Assembly: GCA_964213355.1 (NCBI GenBank)
Contig: CAXOVY010000029.1
Coordinates: forward strand, 53,481 to 117,480
Direction: 5' to 3'
Source of the DNA: JBAXAM01 sp964213355
Lineage (GTDB): Bacteria; Pseudomonadota; Gammaproteobacteria; UBA9339
DNA: 64,000 nucleotides
The first letter of the stretch is position 1; each line of letters begins with the position of its first letter. This document shows positions 16,860-25,790 of this stretch, piece after piece. Position numbers and translations under genes: made by a program. The notes under the pieces are model-generated. The model made no database searches. It worked only from the letters and a program-made list of their open reading frames with translations, and was not told the DNA's origin.

Positions 16860-18362
16860 ATGACAACAGAAACCAAACCAATACTATCTGAGAACGAGCA
16901 GATTGCACAGCGAAAGGCTAAGCTGGAAGCACTGCGTGCTCAAGGAAATGCCTATCCCAACGATTTTAGGCGCAATACCTTAGCTGATGCGCTACATGCA
17001 TTATATAACATAGAAGATGCAGAAAAATTACGCGCAAAAAATGTCCTGGTTAAAATTGCTGGCCGTGTTATGACACGCCGCGTAATGGGCAAAGCTAGTT
17101 TCGTACATATTCAAGACATGTCGGGAAAGATTCAAATTTATATCAGACAAGATGATTTGGCTGAAGGCTTGTATGAACAGTTTTTGCATTGGGATTTAGG
17201 AGATATTATTGGAGTTTGCGGGGTGGTTTTTAAAACCAAGACCGGCGAGCTCTCAGTTAAAGCTCAAAAATTATTTTTATTAACCAAGTCATTACTACCG
17301 ATGCCAGAAAAATTTCATGGTTTAGTAGATCATGAAATTCGTTATCGTCAACGTTATTTAGATTTGATGGTAAACCCCGAAACACGTAAGGTTTTTCAAA
17401 TACGCTCACATCTAGTTACCGCCATACGTAAATTTTTTACTTCTCACAGCTTTTTGGAAGTTGAAACACCCATGCTGCATGTAATTCCTGGAGGTGCCAC
17501 AGCACGCCCCTTTGTTACCCATCATAATGCACTTGATATGCAGTTATATTTACGCATTGCACCAGAATTACACTTAAAGCGCTTAGTAGTGGGCGGTATG
17601 GAGCGTGTCTTTGAGATCAATCGCAATTTCCGTAATGAAGGAATTTCTCTCAGGCACAATCCGGAGTTTACTATGCTTGAATTTTATCAAGCATATGCTG
17701 ACTATCACGATCTGATGAATTTCACTGAAGAAATGCTCTGCTATTTGGCTAATGAAGTTTTGGGGACAACCATCATAAAACAGCAAGGAGCAGAATTTGA
17801 TTTAGCTAAACCTTTTAGACGTATGACGCTCAAAGAATCAATTCTTCATTTTAATAGAGATATTAAAGCTGATGATCTTGATGATATAAATAAAGCACGC
17901 CAAATCGCTGAGAACTTAGGAATAACAAATATTGCCACCTATGGTTTAGGCAAAATCCAATACGAAATTTTTGAAAAAACCGTCGAAAAAGAATTAAAAG
18001 AACCAACTTTTATTACTGCTTATCCTGTTGAAGTATCACCACTAGCACGCCGCAATGACAAAGATCCTTTTATTACCGATCGTTTTGAATTTTTTGCTTA
18101 TGGCAGGGAAATTGCCAATGGTTTTTCTGAGCTTAATGATGCTGAAGATCAGGCTAAACGCTTCCGTGAACAAGCAGATAATTTTGCCCAAGGTGACCAG
18201 GAAGCCATGCGCTATGACGAAGATTACGTAACTGCACTTGAATATGGCATGCCACCAACGGCAGGTGAAGGCATAGGCATTGATCGTCTGGTAATGTTGT
18301 TTACTGACGCAGCATCAATTCGCGATGTGATCTTATTTCCAATCCTGCGAACCAAATCGTAG
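16860..18362 (+). CDS. lysS: Lysyl-tRNA synthetase, class II
   Basis: Charges tRNA-Lys. An OB-fold anticodon-binding domain (about residues 60-165, with VKIAGRVMTRRVMGKASF) is followed by the class II core: motif 1 around FLEVETPMLH, motif 2 FRNEGISLRHNPEFTMLE and motif 3 GIGIDRLVMLFT. The frame is open further upstream through dksA, but MTTETKPILSENEQIAQRK at 16860 is the natural start, 10 bases after the dksA stop. The product is 500 residues, the normal length. Confidence 0.97.
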   Translation: MTTETKPILSENEQIAQRKAKLEALRAQGNAYPNDFRRNTLADALHALYNIEDAEKLRAKNVLVKIAGRVMTRRVMGKASFVHIQDMSGKIQIYIRQDDLAEGLYEQFLHWDLGDIIGVCGVVFKTKTGELSVKAQKLFLLTKSLLPMPEKFHGLVDHEIRYRQRYLDLMVNPETRKVFQIRSHLVTAIRKFFTSHSFLEVETPMLHVIPGGATARPFVTHHNALDMQLYLRIAPELHLKRLVVGGMERVFEINRNFRNEGISLRHNPEFTMLEFYQAYADYHDLMNFTEEMLCYLANEVLGTTIIKQQGAEFDLAKPFRRMTLKESILHFNRDIKADDLDDINKARQIAENLGITNIATYGLGKIQYEIFEKTVEKELKEPTFITAYPVEVSPLARRNDKDPFITDRFEFFAYGREIANGFSELNDAEDQAKRFREQADNFAQGDQEAMRYDEDYVTALEYGMPPTAGEGIGIDRLVMLFTDAASIRDVILFPILRTKS

Positions 18363-18391
18363 CAGCAATCTATTACACTAGATACAGATAT

Positions 18392-19177
18392 CTACAACGT
18401 ATAAATAAGACCTAGATAAAATTCGTTATTTTTTAATGTACCACTCCATGGATTAGCAGCATTACCAGAGCCAGGAATACTAGGGTGCAAGTTATCCGGA
18501 TCATCGGTTATATAATCTTGGGTTTTGAATCTTCCGCCGTAAACAAACCGATAGCCTGCCTTCATGGCCCAATTTGTTGTCAGATCAAAATTCAATCCTA
18601 AACCAGCCTGAGCAGCAAAATTATAAGTGATTTTATCAACCATCTTGCTGAAAATTAAACCTGGTACTTTATCAGTTCCAAGACTATGAAAATTACTAAC
18701 TGTGTTTTTTGCAACCCCTGCTCCTAAACTAATAAATGGTTCAACCCTAGAACGCGTTTTCAAACTTTGAAGTGCATTAAAAACACTGGCCAAATGCACC
18801 ACACCATTTAGCACAAGCGTTTGATTCTGCAGATCAAAATAACGAGTTCGATTGCCAATGTCACCTGATGGTTTAATTTGCGCTTTTTCATAATAGAATG
18901 ATGGACGATTGTTATAGGCCAGCTCTAGCGAAAGCGCCTCCATACAGTTGTATCCAGCCACTATTCCATATTCAAATGTGTTTCCTAATCTACTGTCCCA
19001 ACCATTAGCTGGATGATCCCATACAAATCCAGATGCGCTATTTGGACTTTCATTAACACTCAAATTTGCTAATGTTGATAATGAATATCCACCTTCAATA
19101 CCTAAATAAAACTTATGATCATTATCAGCCAAAGCTCCCAGTGGACAAAGCAAGATAAAGACGAGCCACTTTGCCAT
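18392..19177 (-). CDS. Outer-membrane beta-barrel protein
   Basis: A 261-residue protein with a short signal peptide (cleavage expected after GALA near residue 17). Alternating strands start at FYLGIEGGYSL and end with NNEFYLGLIYTL, the pattern of small opacity-type or OmpA-like eight-strand barrels. FISLGAGVAKNT and AAQAGLGLNFDLTTNWAMKAGYR are typical of the outer-membrane barrel family. There is no plug or peptidoglycan-binding domain. It is a single gene convergent with lysS and next to tRNA-Glu. The specific function is unknown; surface or porin-like proteins of this type are common in Legionella and Coxiella relatives. Confidence 0.82.
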   Translation of the reverse strand: MAKWLVFILLCPLGALADNDHKFYLGIEGGYSLSTLANLSVNESPNSASGFVWDHPANGWDSRLGNTFEYGIVAGYNCMEALSLELAYNNRPSFYYEKAQIKPSGDIGNRTRYFDLQNQTLVLNGVVHLASVFNALQSLKTRSRVEPFISLGAGVAKNTVSNFHSLGTDKVPGLIFSKMVDKITYNFAAQAGLGLNFDLTTNWAMKAGYRFVYGGRFKTQDYITDDPDNLHPSIPGSGNAANPWSGTLKNNEFYLGLIYTL

Positions 19178-19211
19178 ATTGCAACCTCATAAATTTTCCA
19201 TATTTAATTGG

Positions 19212-19284
19212 CGCTCCCTATGGGACTCGAACCCATGTTTTCGCCGTGAGAGGGCGACGTCCTAGGCCACTAGACGAAGGGAGC
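19212..19284 (-). tRNA. tRNA-Glu (anticodon CUC)
   Basis: On the minus strand the acceptor GCTCCCT pairs with AGGGAGC, followed by discriminator G. The anticodon arm is TCGCC-CTCTCAC-GGCGA, with anticodon CTC at positions 34-36. The T arm is ATGGG-TTCGAGT-CCCAT. The 5' part CTTCGTCTAG and the overall plan match bacterial tRNA-Glu. CCA is not encoded. A CUC isoacceptor is less usual than UUC in gammaproteobacteria, so a UUC gene is expected elsewhere. Confidence 0.93.
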
Positions 19285-19364
19285 AAACAACATTTCGGTT
19301 TGGTTATGACCGAATTTAGGCTATTATAAACACACCTATCTATTACTCAAGCAAAGGTGAAATT

Positions 19365-20657
19365 ATTTTATCGTTATTTAAAGGAAAAAAGAAGGCGGTT
19401 TCACAACCAACGACAATTCCTCGCTCCGAACATAATATTTCTCGTAAAAGCATTAATCAGAGCGCACTTAAAGTCTTGTATGGTTTAAAGGATGCCGGAT
19501 TTGAAGCCTATTTGGTTGGCGGTGGTGTCCGTGATTTATTATTGGGACTACATCCAAAAGATTTTGATATTGTAACTGATGCGCAGCCAGAGGAAGTACG
19601 CAAATTGTTTCGCAGCTGTATTCTAATTGGTCGTCGCTTTCGACTAGCACATGTACGCTTTGGTAGAGAAATTATTGAAGTGGCAACTTTTCGCGCTGGC
19701 GTAGAACATGATTCTGATAAATACCAGCGTTCAGAACATGGGATGATTTTGCGTGATAATGTTTACGGGACGATGGAAGAAGACGCCTGGCGACGTGATT
19801 TTACGGTAAATGCTTTATATTACCGCATTAAAGATTTTTCCGTCATTGACTACACTAACGGCATGAGGGATTTGGAGGCAAAAATACTTCGTATGATTGG
19901 CGATCCAATAGTACGCTATCGCGAAGACCCAGTACGCATGTTACGTGCAGTGAGACTTGCGGCAAAAATAGAATTTACAATCGAAAAAAATACAGCTGCA
20001 CCTATTACAAAATTGGCACCGTTATTTGTAAATGTTTCACCCGCACGATTACTTGAGGAAGTTATCAAGTGGTTTCGTAGTGGTAAGAGTTTAGAAACTT
20101 TTCATTTATTACAAAAACACAAATTATTTGCCTTTTTATTCGCCCAAACAGCTGCTAGTTTACAAGGCATAAATAGCAAAATTATGGCATCAATGTTACA
20201 CCATGGTTTTACTAATACTGATCAACGAATTAGCAAAGGTAAACCAATAATTCCTGCATTTTTGTATGCAGTATCACTTTGGTGGCCGATGCAAGAACAA
20301 ATTGCTATTATTCGCCAAGATGAAAAAATTCTAGAATTTGCCGCGCTGCAACGAGCAATGCAGCATGTTTTACATCTACAAAAAAACCAAACTTTGATTC
20401 CACAAAAATTGCTTTTTACCATTAAAGAAATTTGGGTATTGCAATATCAACTAACGCAGAAAAAAAAGCGCAGAATATACTCCCTGTTGGCACATCCAAG
20501 ATTTAGAGCAGCCTACGATTTTTTATTATTGCGCGTCCAAGCAGGTGAACAAGTAAAAGAACTTGCCGAGTGGTGGACTCAGCTACAAGAAGCAAATGAA
20601 GACAAACGTCACAAAATGATTGCAAAATATACAGGTGAACCATGTCAAACCACATAA
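19365..20657 (+). CDS. pcnB: Poly(A) polymerase I, probable ATT start
   Basis: Adds 3' poly(A) tails that mark RNA for decay. The nucleotidyltransferase signature is LVGGGVRDLLLG followed by KDFDIVTDA with two metal-binding Asp; RRDFTVNAL and the RNA-binding region follow. The common ATG/GTG/TTG choice would be TTG at 19476, but homology starts well upstream (TIPRSEHNISRKSI matches the E. coli N-terminus). Between the stop at 19317 and this region there is no ATG, GTG or TTG. ATT at 19365 has AAAGGTGA (19353-19360) correctly spaced. E. coli pcnB is known to start at AUU, so this fits. The gene overlaps coaD by 16 bases. Confidence 0.93.
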   Translation: MLSLFKGKKKAVSQPTTIPRSEHNISRKSINQSALKVLYGLKDAGFEAYLVGGGVRDLLLGLHPKDFDIVTDAQPEEVRKLFRSCILIGRRFRLAHVRFGREIIEVATFRAGVEHDSDKYQRSEHGMILRDNVYGTMEEDAWRRDFTVNALYYRIKDFSVIDYTNGMRDLEAKILRMIGDPIVRYREDPVRMLRAVRLAAKIEFTIEKNTAAPITKLAPLFVNVSPARLLEEVIKWFRSGKSLETFHLLQKHKLFAFLFAQTAASLQGINSKIMASMLHHGFTNTDQRISKGKPIIPAFLYAVSLWWPMQEQIAIIRQDEKILEFAALQRAMQHVLHLQKNQTLIPQKLLFTIKEIWVLQYQLTQKKKRRIYSLLAHPRFRAAYDFLLLRVQAGEQVKELAEWWTQLQEANEDKRHKMIAKYTGEPCQTT

Positions 20658-21124
20658 TTTACCCAGGAACTTTTGATCCAATTACCAATGGCCACATTGA
20701 TCTAGTGGAGAGAGCAAGTCGCCTATTTGATCGAGTGATTGTGGCTATTGCCGCTAGCGCAAAAAAAACCACACTTTTTACTTTGGCCGAGCGCGAACAA
20801 CTTGCACATATTACTTTAGCCAAATATAGCAATGTTGAAATTTGCACTTATTCTGGATTATCGGTTGAGTTAGCTCGCAGCAAGGGAGTGATGATGGTTT
20901 TACGTGGACTGCGCGCCATATCTGATTTTGAATATGAATTACAAATGGCAAATATTAATCGTACTATAGAACCAAAATTTGATACTTTATTTCTAACCCC
21001 AGCAGAAAAATACGCCTATATATCAGCATCAATGATACGCGAAATTGCATCATTCGGTGGAGATGTTTCAGCGTTTGTACCACCAGAAGTGCAAGAGGCC
21101 TTAAAAAATAAACAGACAAAATAA
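20642..21124 (+). CDS. coaD: Phosphopantetheine adenylyltransferase
   Basis: Fourth step of coenzyme A synthesis: ATP plus 4'-phosphopantetheine gives dephospho-CoA. The nucleotidyltransferase motifs are PGTFDPITNGH near the N-terminus and ISASMIREIASFGG near residue 125, with RGLRAISDFEYE in between. At 160 residues it has the normal length. The start ATG at 20642 lies inside the end of pcnB, with AGGTGAACC before it, so translation is probably coupled. It ends seven bases before the stop of the convergent next gene. Confidence 0.97.
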   Translation: MSNHIIYPGTFDPITNGHIDLVERASRLFDRVIVAIAASAKKTTLFTLAEREQLAHITLAKYSNVEICTYSGLSVELARSKGVMMVLRGLRAISDFEYELQMANINRTIEPKFDTLFLTPAEKYAYISASMIREIASFGGDVSAFVPPEVQEALKNKQTK

Positions 21125-21130
21125 TTCTCT

Positions 21131-23221
21131 TTATAGCCGCGGTGACTCAATAGTAGTAATAGTTAGATCTTTTTGTCCCTCCTGTTGCCATGCCAGTCTT
21201 CGACTTCTTGGTCTTACGGGGTGGCAGTCTTCATTAATCAAGGTTTTTAACTCCTCATCATGGATGGCTTCAGAGCTAACTCCTAAATTACGCAAACACT
21301 CTACCGAGTGTTTGAGATAAGATGGATTAGGTGGTGATGAATTTTTATATTGCTCTAAAGTCAGATTAAGCTTTATAATGCCATCGTAGGTTGCCCCTGT
21401 TTTTGTATATATTTTTTTAATATCGCCCCTCTGAAGGTTTTCGGCAAGTACCCTAGCCAGTTCAGGTACGTTCTTACTAATCTCCTTAATATATATTTCT
21501 TGTTTAATAGCCGAAGCATCTTTTTCAGAAATACTCAAACCAAACTCACTATTTAATTTATCACAAAGATTTTTTGAGGATTGTCTGCTAGTTAAGGTCA
21601 AAATATTTTTTAGTTTTTGTGAAAACTCTGCACCAACTTTATTCGGTGAAAAAGATATTCCTGTTCTTTCAATCGCTGCTAATAATTGATCATATCCTAG
21701 ATCCTTAGCGATTTCTTCGCACAGAGTTACTTGATTGGCTTTAGCGATAATATCATGCAATATTCCATCCCAAGCGCCATTAACTATAAGAAGTTCTTCT
21801 GGGTTTAGATTTTTTCCTAATTCTTTTTTAACTTCAGTAAGTATTTCTTTCTGTAAGAGGCCGTTATCAAACATTTTCCTAAACTTATTAAGCTGGATAG
21901 CAGCATTAAGTAAAGACTGACGTTTTACTTCCAAAGAGTTATGAATATTACGTAATCTCGGATCACAAGAAGGGGAAGTTAAATTTTGCACTGCAAGTTG
22001 ATGCAAGTCCACTGGGATAAAAATTAGCTTTAGCCACTCTATACGGCTTTGTCGTTGAAATTTTGGATCATCCTTGAGTCTCGAATACTGGTTTGCCTCC
22101 TCGGCGCTATACATCTTTGGAGCCTTTACCGAAGTAAAAACTGAAGCCATTCCTTTTCGCACAGTATTGCTTTGTGTGGGCCAATACCAACAATCAAAAT
22201 CTGGAAAATCTCTTAATTTTTCTGAAGTAATAGTCCAATCATATACCTTGCTATCTTGCTGAAAGGTTCCAGTTAAGCTTTTGTCATAATCTAGTGAAGC
22301 AACCCCCAATCCTCCTTCGCTCTTATAACCAATACCAAAATTATCTTTATGTCTATCCCAATCTTCGTAATAAAAAGCCGAGCACAGAGCTTTTGCTACT
22401 ATGCCTGAGATTTTCTCAACGTCTATTAGCTTTCGACCTTCATCAATGAGATGTTCTTCTCTTACCTGAATATAGACTGAACGAAGTTTTATTTTTTCTT
22501 GAAGCTTAGTTATAAGCTGTATGGCATCAGCATCGCCCTTATCTTCAGTGGCTATCTTTTTTTGAATAAGGTTTATATCTTTATTCAATTCTTCAATTTT
22601 TGCTTTGATTTTTTCGTATGCATTTGGACCTTCGGCTAGATCTGTTAGTTGACGTATCGATATAAATCCGGGTATGGCCTCTACATACATACCTTTGATT
22701 TCCTTTCCACTAACAACTATCTTACCATGCGAGGTATGGGAAAAACCTAGTGTATGTCGAAAAAATTCTGCAGCAAGAATTTCTAATTGCGCTATCTCAG
22801 GTTTGGTGTTTTTATAAAAAACTTTTGTTCCGTTTTGAAGCCTTGCCCACCCACCCTCATTAGCTGAGGATACAACACTTCCTTCTTCACGTTGTAATTG
22901 ATCTATGGTGACGCAATCCTTGGGCAACTCTGCAGGTTGCTTGGTAATACCAAAATTTTGCCTCGATGCTATTTTGTCCAGACCATATGTTATTCCTATC
23001 AAAACTTCCATATAACTATAAGTATCTTCTGGAGTTATCGATCCTTGTTCTCGGTAGTCGTATAGTAGTTTTATAAACTCAAATTTCTGTTTTTGGACAT
23101 CATCATAACTTTCTTGCTGTTGCTGTGCTGTGGTTTTTGGAATAGCGTCAATAACATTTTTACAACTGATAGCTATTGAGCTCAATTTGTTTTCTACATC
23201 AATATTTTTTTTTGGCAACAT
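21131..23221 (-). CDS. Large protein with kinase-like motifs, candidate secreted effector
   Basis: No named family is recognised over the full 696 residues. The middle resembles a protein/lipid kinase fold: KVFYKN with Lys at about 137, then EILAAEFFR with a possible helix-C Glu near 147, a hinge-like GMYVEAIPGF (177-186), a catalytic-loop-like DWDRHKDNFGI (287-297) and LDYDKSL (310-316) in the place of the metal-binding Asp motif. The D-RH-DN order is that of HipA, PI4K-like and several Legionella effector kinases. Long helical stretches follow. There is no signal peptide or membrane segment. It is a single gene with its own upstream region (23222-23285) between coaD and mutM. Effector status is inferred from this architecture and genome context. 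Confidence 0.6.
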   Translation of the reverse strand: MLPKKNIDVENKLSSIAISCKNVIDAIPKTTAQQQQESYDDVQKQKFEFIKLLYDYREQGSITPEDTYSYMEVLIGITYGLDKIASRQNFGITKQPAELPKDCVTIDQLQREEGSVVSSANEGGWARLQNGTKVFYKNTKPEIAQLEILAAEFFRHTLGFSHTSHGKIVVSGKEIKGMYVEAIPGFISIRQLTDLAEGPNAYEKIKAKIEELNKDINLIQKKIATEDKGDADAIQLITKLQEKIKLRSVYIQVREEHLIDEGRKLIDVEKISGIVAKALCSAFYYEDWDRHKDNFGIGYKSEGGLGVASLDYDKSLTGTFQQDSKVYDWTITSEKLRDFPDFDCWYWPTQSNTVRKGMASVFTSVKAPKMYSAEEANQYSRLKDDPKFQRQSRIEWLKLIFIPVDLHQLAVQNLTSPSCDPRLRNIHNSLEVKRQSLLNAAIQLNKFRKMFDNGLLQKEILTEVKKELGKNLNPEELLIVNGAWDGILHDIIAKANQVTLCEEIAKDLGYDQLLAAIERTGISFSPNKVGAEFSQKLKNILTLTSRQSSKNLCDKLNSEFGLSISEKDASAIKQEIYIKEISKNVPELARVLAENLQRGDIKKIYTKTGATYDGIIKLNLTLEQYKNSSPPNPSYLKHSVECLRNLGVSSEAIHDEELKTLINEDCHPVRPRSRRLAWQQEGQKDLTITTIESPRL

Positions 23222-23285
23222 AAAACTCTTCTTAAATTATAAATTTAAGCAAAAATAAGCCTCGAAAAACCCATAAAATTGTAAC

Positions 23286-23320
23286 AAAAAAAATTACGCC
23301 TTACAATTTTTAAAGCGTAA
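23286..23320 (-). terminator. Intrinsic terminator of the rpmB-rpmG-mutM operon
   Basis: Read on the minus strand, TTACGCTTTA (23320-23311) pairs with TAAGGCGTAA (23303-23294) over ten base pairs with one G-U, around a seven-base loop. Eight T follow (23293-23286). It lies 15 bases after the mutM stop. Confidence 0.85.
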
Positions 23321-23334
23321 ATAGTCGTAGAGTA

Positions 23335-24150
23335 TCATTTCTGACAATCCGGGCAAAACACTGTAGAACGTTGCCCAAGACAAATATATGCCAATTTGGT
23401 TTTGCAGTTAATACAAAGCTGCCCCTGCCTACCATAAACTCTCAACTTATTTTGAAATGATCCTTTTCTGCCTTGGCCATCACTATAATCCTTGATGGTC
23501 GTTCCTCCACATTTAATAGCATAACGCAGCAGCTCTTTAATTTTTTTTGTGAATAATTGATAACGCTTAAGTGTAATAGTATTGGCTTTCTGCATAGGAT
23601 TAATTTTGGCAACAAATAGAGCTTCACTTGCGTAGATATTGCCCACACCAACCACTACTTTGCTATTCATGATAAATTGCTTCACTGGGACACGACAACG
23701 CTTGGCACGATTAAATAAATATTGAGCTGTAAAATCTCGCTCAAGAGGTTCAGGCCCAAGATTTTTTAATAATGAATGCTCCAGTGGATTTTTGGTGGTC
23801 CAAAGAATTGCACCAAAACGCCGTGGATCGTTGTAACAAAGTGCTAATTTATCGCCAAAGAAAATATTTACATGTTCGTGTTTGCCCAAAATGTGTTCTT
23901 TGGGTTTGACTTGCAAATTGCCTGACATACCAAGATGGATAATTAAAGTTCCAGTTTTGGTTTCTAGTAAAATATATTTACCGCGACGTTTGATTTTTTG
24001 TATAGATTGTCCGATTAGAACTTGCGGTAAGTTTTTCTGAATTGGCCAACGGAGCTTGTGATTTCGTATCACAACAGAGCTGATTTTTCGTTTTAAGATT
24101 AGCGGACTAATTCCGCGACTTATAGTTTCAACTTCAGGAAGTTCTGGCAC
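23335..24150 (-). CDS. mutM: Formamidopyrimidine-DNA glycosylase
   Basis: Base-excision repair enzyme that removes 8-oxoguanine and formamidopyrimidines and nicks the strand. Catalytic Pro2-Glu3 are present (MPELPEVETISRG). The conserved Lys region (LGMSGNLQV) and VGNIYASEALF are in place, and the C-terminal zinc finger has four cysteines (CINC ... CPDC). At 271 residues it is complete. It is the last gene of a minus-strand group rpmB-rpmG-mutM, an arrangement common in gammaproteobacteria, and is followed by an intrinsic terminator. Confidence 0.97.
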   Translation of the reverse strand: MPELPEVETISRGISPLILKRKISSVVIRNHKLRWPIQKNLPQVLIGQSIQKIKRRGKYILLETKTGTLIIHLGMSGNLQVKPKEHILGKHEHVNIFFGDKLALCYNDPRRFGAILWTTKNPLEHSLLKNLGPEPLERDFTAQYLFNRAKRCRVPVKQFIMNSKVVVGVGNIYASEALFVAKINPMQKANTITLKRYQLFTKKIKELLRYAIKCGGTTIKDYSDGQGRKGSFQNKLRVYGRQGQLCINCKTKLAYICLGQRSTVFCPDCQK

Positions 24151-24157
24151 ATTGATA

Positions 24158-24367
24158 CTACTTGACTTTATCTTCCTTGAAAATCACATGTGCACCAACT
24201 TTGTTGGTTTCAGCATTAAAAGCTTTAGGATCAAATTTTTTGATGTTGATTTTTTCAGTAATATTACGCTTATTTTTGGTAGTAGTGTAATAAGTCTTCG
24301 TAGGTTTACCGTCTTTTTTCTTGCCAGTTGAAACTAGTTTAATTTTTTCACGTATTTTGGAAGCCAT
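24158..24367 (-). CDS. rpmG: 50S ribosomal protein L33
   Basis: Small basic protein of the large ribosomal subunit. IREKIKLVSTG, TYYTTTKNKRN and KKFDP are the family signature. It has no zinc-binding CxxC pairs, so it is the cysteine-free form. At 69 residues it is somewhat longer than the usual 50-55, with a C-terminal tail (NKVGAHVIFKEDKVK). It lies five bases after rpmB and eight before mutM, so the three genes are one operon. Confidence 0.96.
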   Translation of the reverse strand: MASKIREKIKLVSTGKKKDGKPTKTYYTTTKNKRNITEKINIKKFDPKAFNAETNKVGAHVIFKEDKVK

Positions 24368-24372
24368 AAATA

Positions 24373-24615
24373 TTATCCCTCGATATCATCGCGATATTTC
24401 GCAAGATTTGCTAAAACCGTTTCGATACCAGCTTTATCAATAATTCGCATACCTTGAGTGGAAACGCGAAGCCTAATGAAACGTTTTTGCTCCGCAAGCC
24501 AAAAGCGTTTGCTATGTAAATTAATATTAAACCGCCGCTTAGCCTTTTTATTGGCATGTGATACGGTATTACCGACCCTGGGTCGTTTACCAGTTATGTG
24601 ACATACTTGAGCCAT
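24373..24615 (-). CDS. rpmB: 50S ribosomal protein L28
   Basis: Large-subunit ribosomal protein. MAQVCHITGKRP, GNTVSHANKKAKRRF and RLRVSTQGMRIIDK are characteristic. The frame is open to 24627, but the ATG at 24615 gives the conserved start and has GGAGAA upstream on the minus strand. The product is 80 residues. It is the first gene of the rpmB-rpmG-mutM operon; the 141 bases between it and the divergent nadD hold both promoters. Confidence 0.97.
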   Translation of the reverse strand: MAQVCHITGKRPRVGNTVSHANKKAKRRFNINLHSKRFWLAEQKRFIRLRVSTQGMRIIDKAGIETVLANLAKYRDDIEG

Positions 24616-24756
24616 AATATTCTCCACTACTTAGACCCGCGTTTATACCAGAAACAAATTATTGAAGCAATAAAATTATGCGAAAAAGCCTGATTGGTTA
24701 TGTAGCACTATGTATTTCCGCTTTATTTATCTACTGAAACTGCTATTCTGACCTCC

Positions 24757-25395
24757 ATGCAAACGCTACCCATAGGTATTTTCGGCGGAACTTTTGATCC
24801 AATTCATTTGGGACATACGCACCTTGCAAATACAATGCAAAAACTCTGCTATCTGCAAAAAATATTACTGATCCCCTGCTTTCAATCACCCCTACGCAAT
24901 CCGCCCATTGCTAGCGCGAAAGATCGACTTAATATGGTAAAACTTGCAATTAACGATCCCACTCATTTTTTTGCTGATGATCGTGAAATCAAACATGCAG
25001 ACTTGTCATATACTATAGAAACCATAAGATCTTTGCGCCTAGAATACGCTGACACTCCACTTGCATTAATCATGAGTATTGACGCCTTTAACCGGTTTGA
25101 TGAATGGCATGAGTGGCAAAGTATTTTGGAAGCCACACATCTACTAATTGCCAACCGACCCGGTTCTTGGCAAATTACCAATCCAAAAATGATGGAACTG
25201 CTACATAAACATCAAATAATCGATACAGAGCAGTTGCAAAAGCAAACTGCTGGATTAATATATCTTGCAAACATCAACCCATTGCCAATCACTGCAACCC
25301 AGATTCGCGCTTTGATTAAAAAACACAAGAGCGCGAATCATCTGGTTGCCCCTGGTGTGTGGCAATATATTTGTAAAAAACAGTTATATACTTAG
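24757..25395 (+). CDS. nadD: Nicotinate-nucleotide adenylyltransferase
   Basis: Makes deamido-NAD from nicotinate mononucleotide and ATP. GIFGGTFDPIHLGH near the N-terminus is the nucleotidyltransferase motif, and PITATQIRALIKK near residue 187 is the second motif. IMSIDAFNRFDEWHEW is typical of NadD. It is 212 residues. It starts the conserved cluster nadD-rsfS-rlmH-mrdA. The start ATG at 24757 has only a weak upstream purine tract. Confidence 0.96.
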   Translation: MQTLPIGIFGGTFDPIHLGHTHLANTMQKLCYLQKILLIPCFQSPLRNPPIASAKDRLNMVKLAINDPTHFFADDREIKHADLSYTIETIRSLRLEYADTPLALIMSIDAFNRFDEWHEWQSILEATHLLIANRPGSWQITNPKMMELLHKHQIIDTEQLQKQTAGLIYLANINPLPITATQIRALIKKHKSANHLVAPGVWQYICKKQLYT

Positions 25396-25407
25396 GATAC
25401 TTTTACT

Positions 25408-25785
25408 ATGAACGCTACAAAAAAACTTAGTGCTGCTGGCTTAAAAAATATAGTTATAAAAACACTCAAAGAGAATAAGGCAATTGATGTACTTGCGATT
25501 AACATCAAAAAACTTACCGATATAGCTGATTATATGATTATTTGCACAGCTAACTCTACCACCCATGTTAAATCTCTAATCGAAAAACTCCGTGCTCAAC
25601 TCGCTCTGGAACATATCAAACCCATCGGTATTGAAGGTGAAAATACTCGCGAATGGATGCTCGCAGATTTTGGCCATGTAATCGTACATGTTATGCTCAA
25701 AACCACACGCGAATTTTACAGTCTAGAGAAACTTTGGGGACTGAACGAGGTAAAGAAAAGTAGACCTCACTCAAAAAAGGAGTAA
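25408..25785 (+). CDS. rsfS: Ribosomal silencing factor RsfS
   Basis: Binds L14 and blocks subunit joining under starvation. KAIDVLAINIKKLTDIADYMIICTA and the later GIEGENTREWMLADFGHVIVHVM match the Iojap/RsfS family throughout its 125 residues. ATG at 25408 is 12 bases after the nadD stop. The rlmH start follows after five bases. The order is the one found in most gammaproteobacteria. Confidence 0.96.
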   Translation: MNATKKLSAAGLKNIVIKTLKENKAIDVLAINIKKLTDIADYMIICTANSTTHVKSLIEKLRAQLALEHIKPIGIEGENTREWMLADFGHVIVHVMLKTTREFYSLEKLWGLNEVKKSRPHSKKE

Positions 25786-25790
25786 AAATA

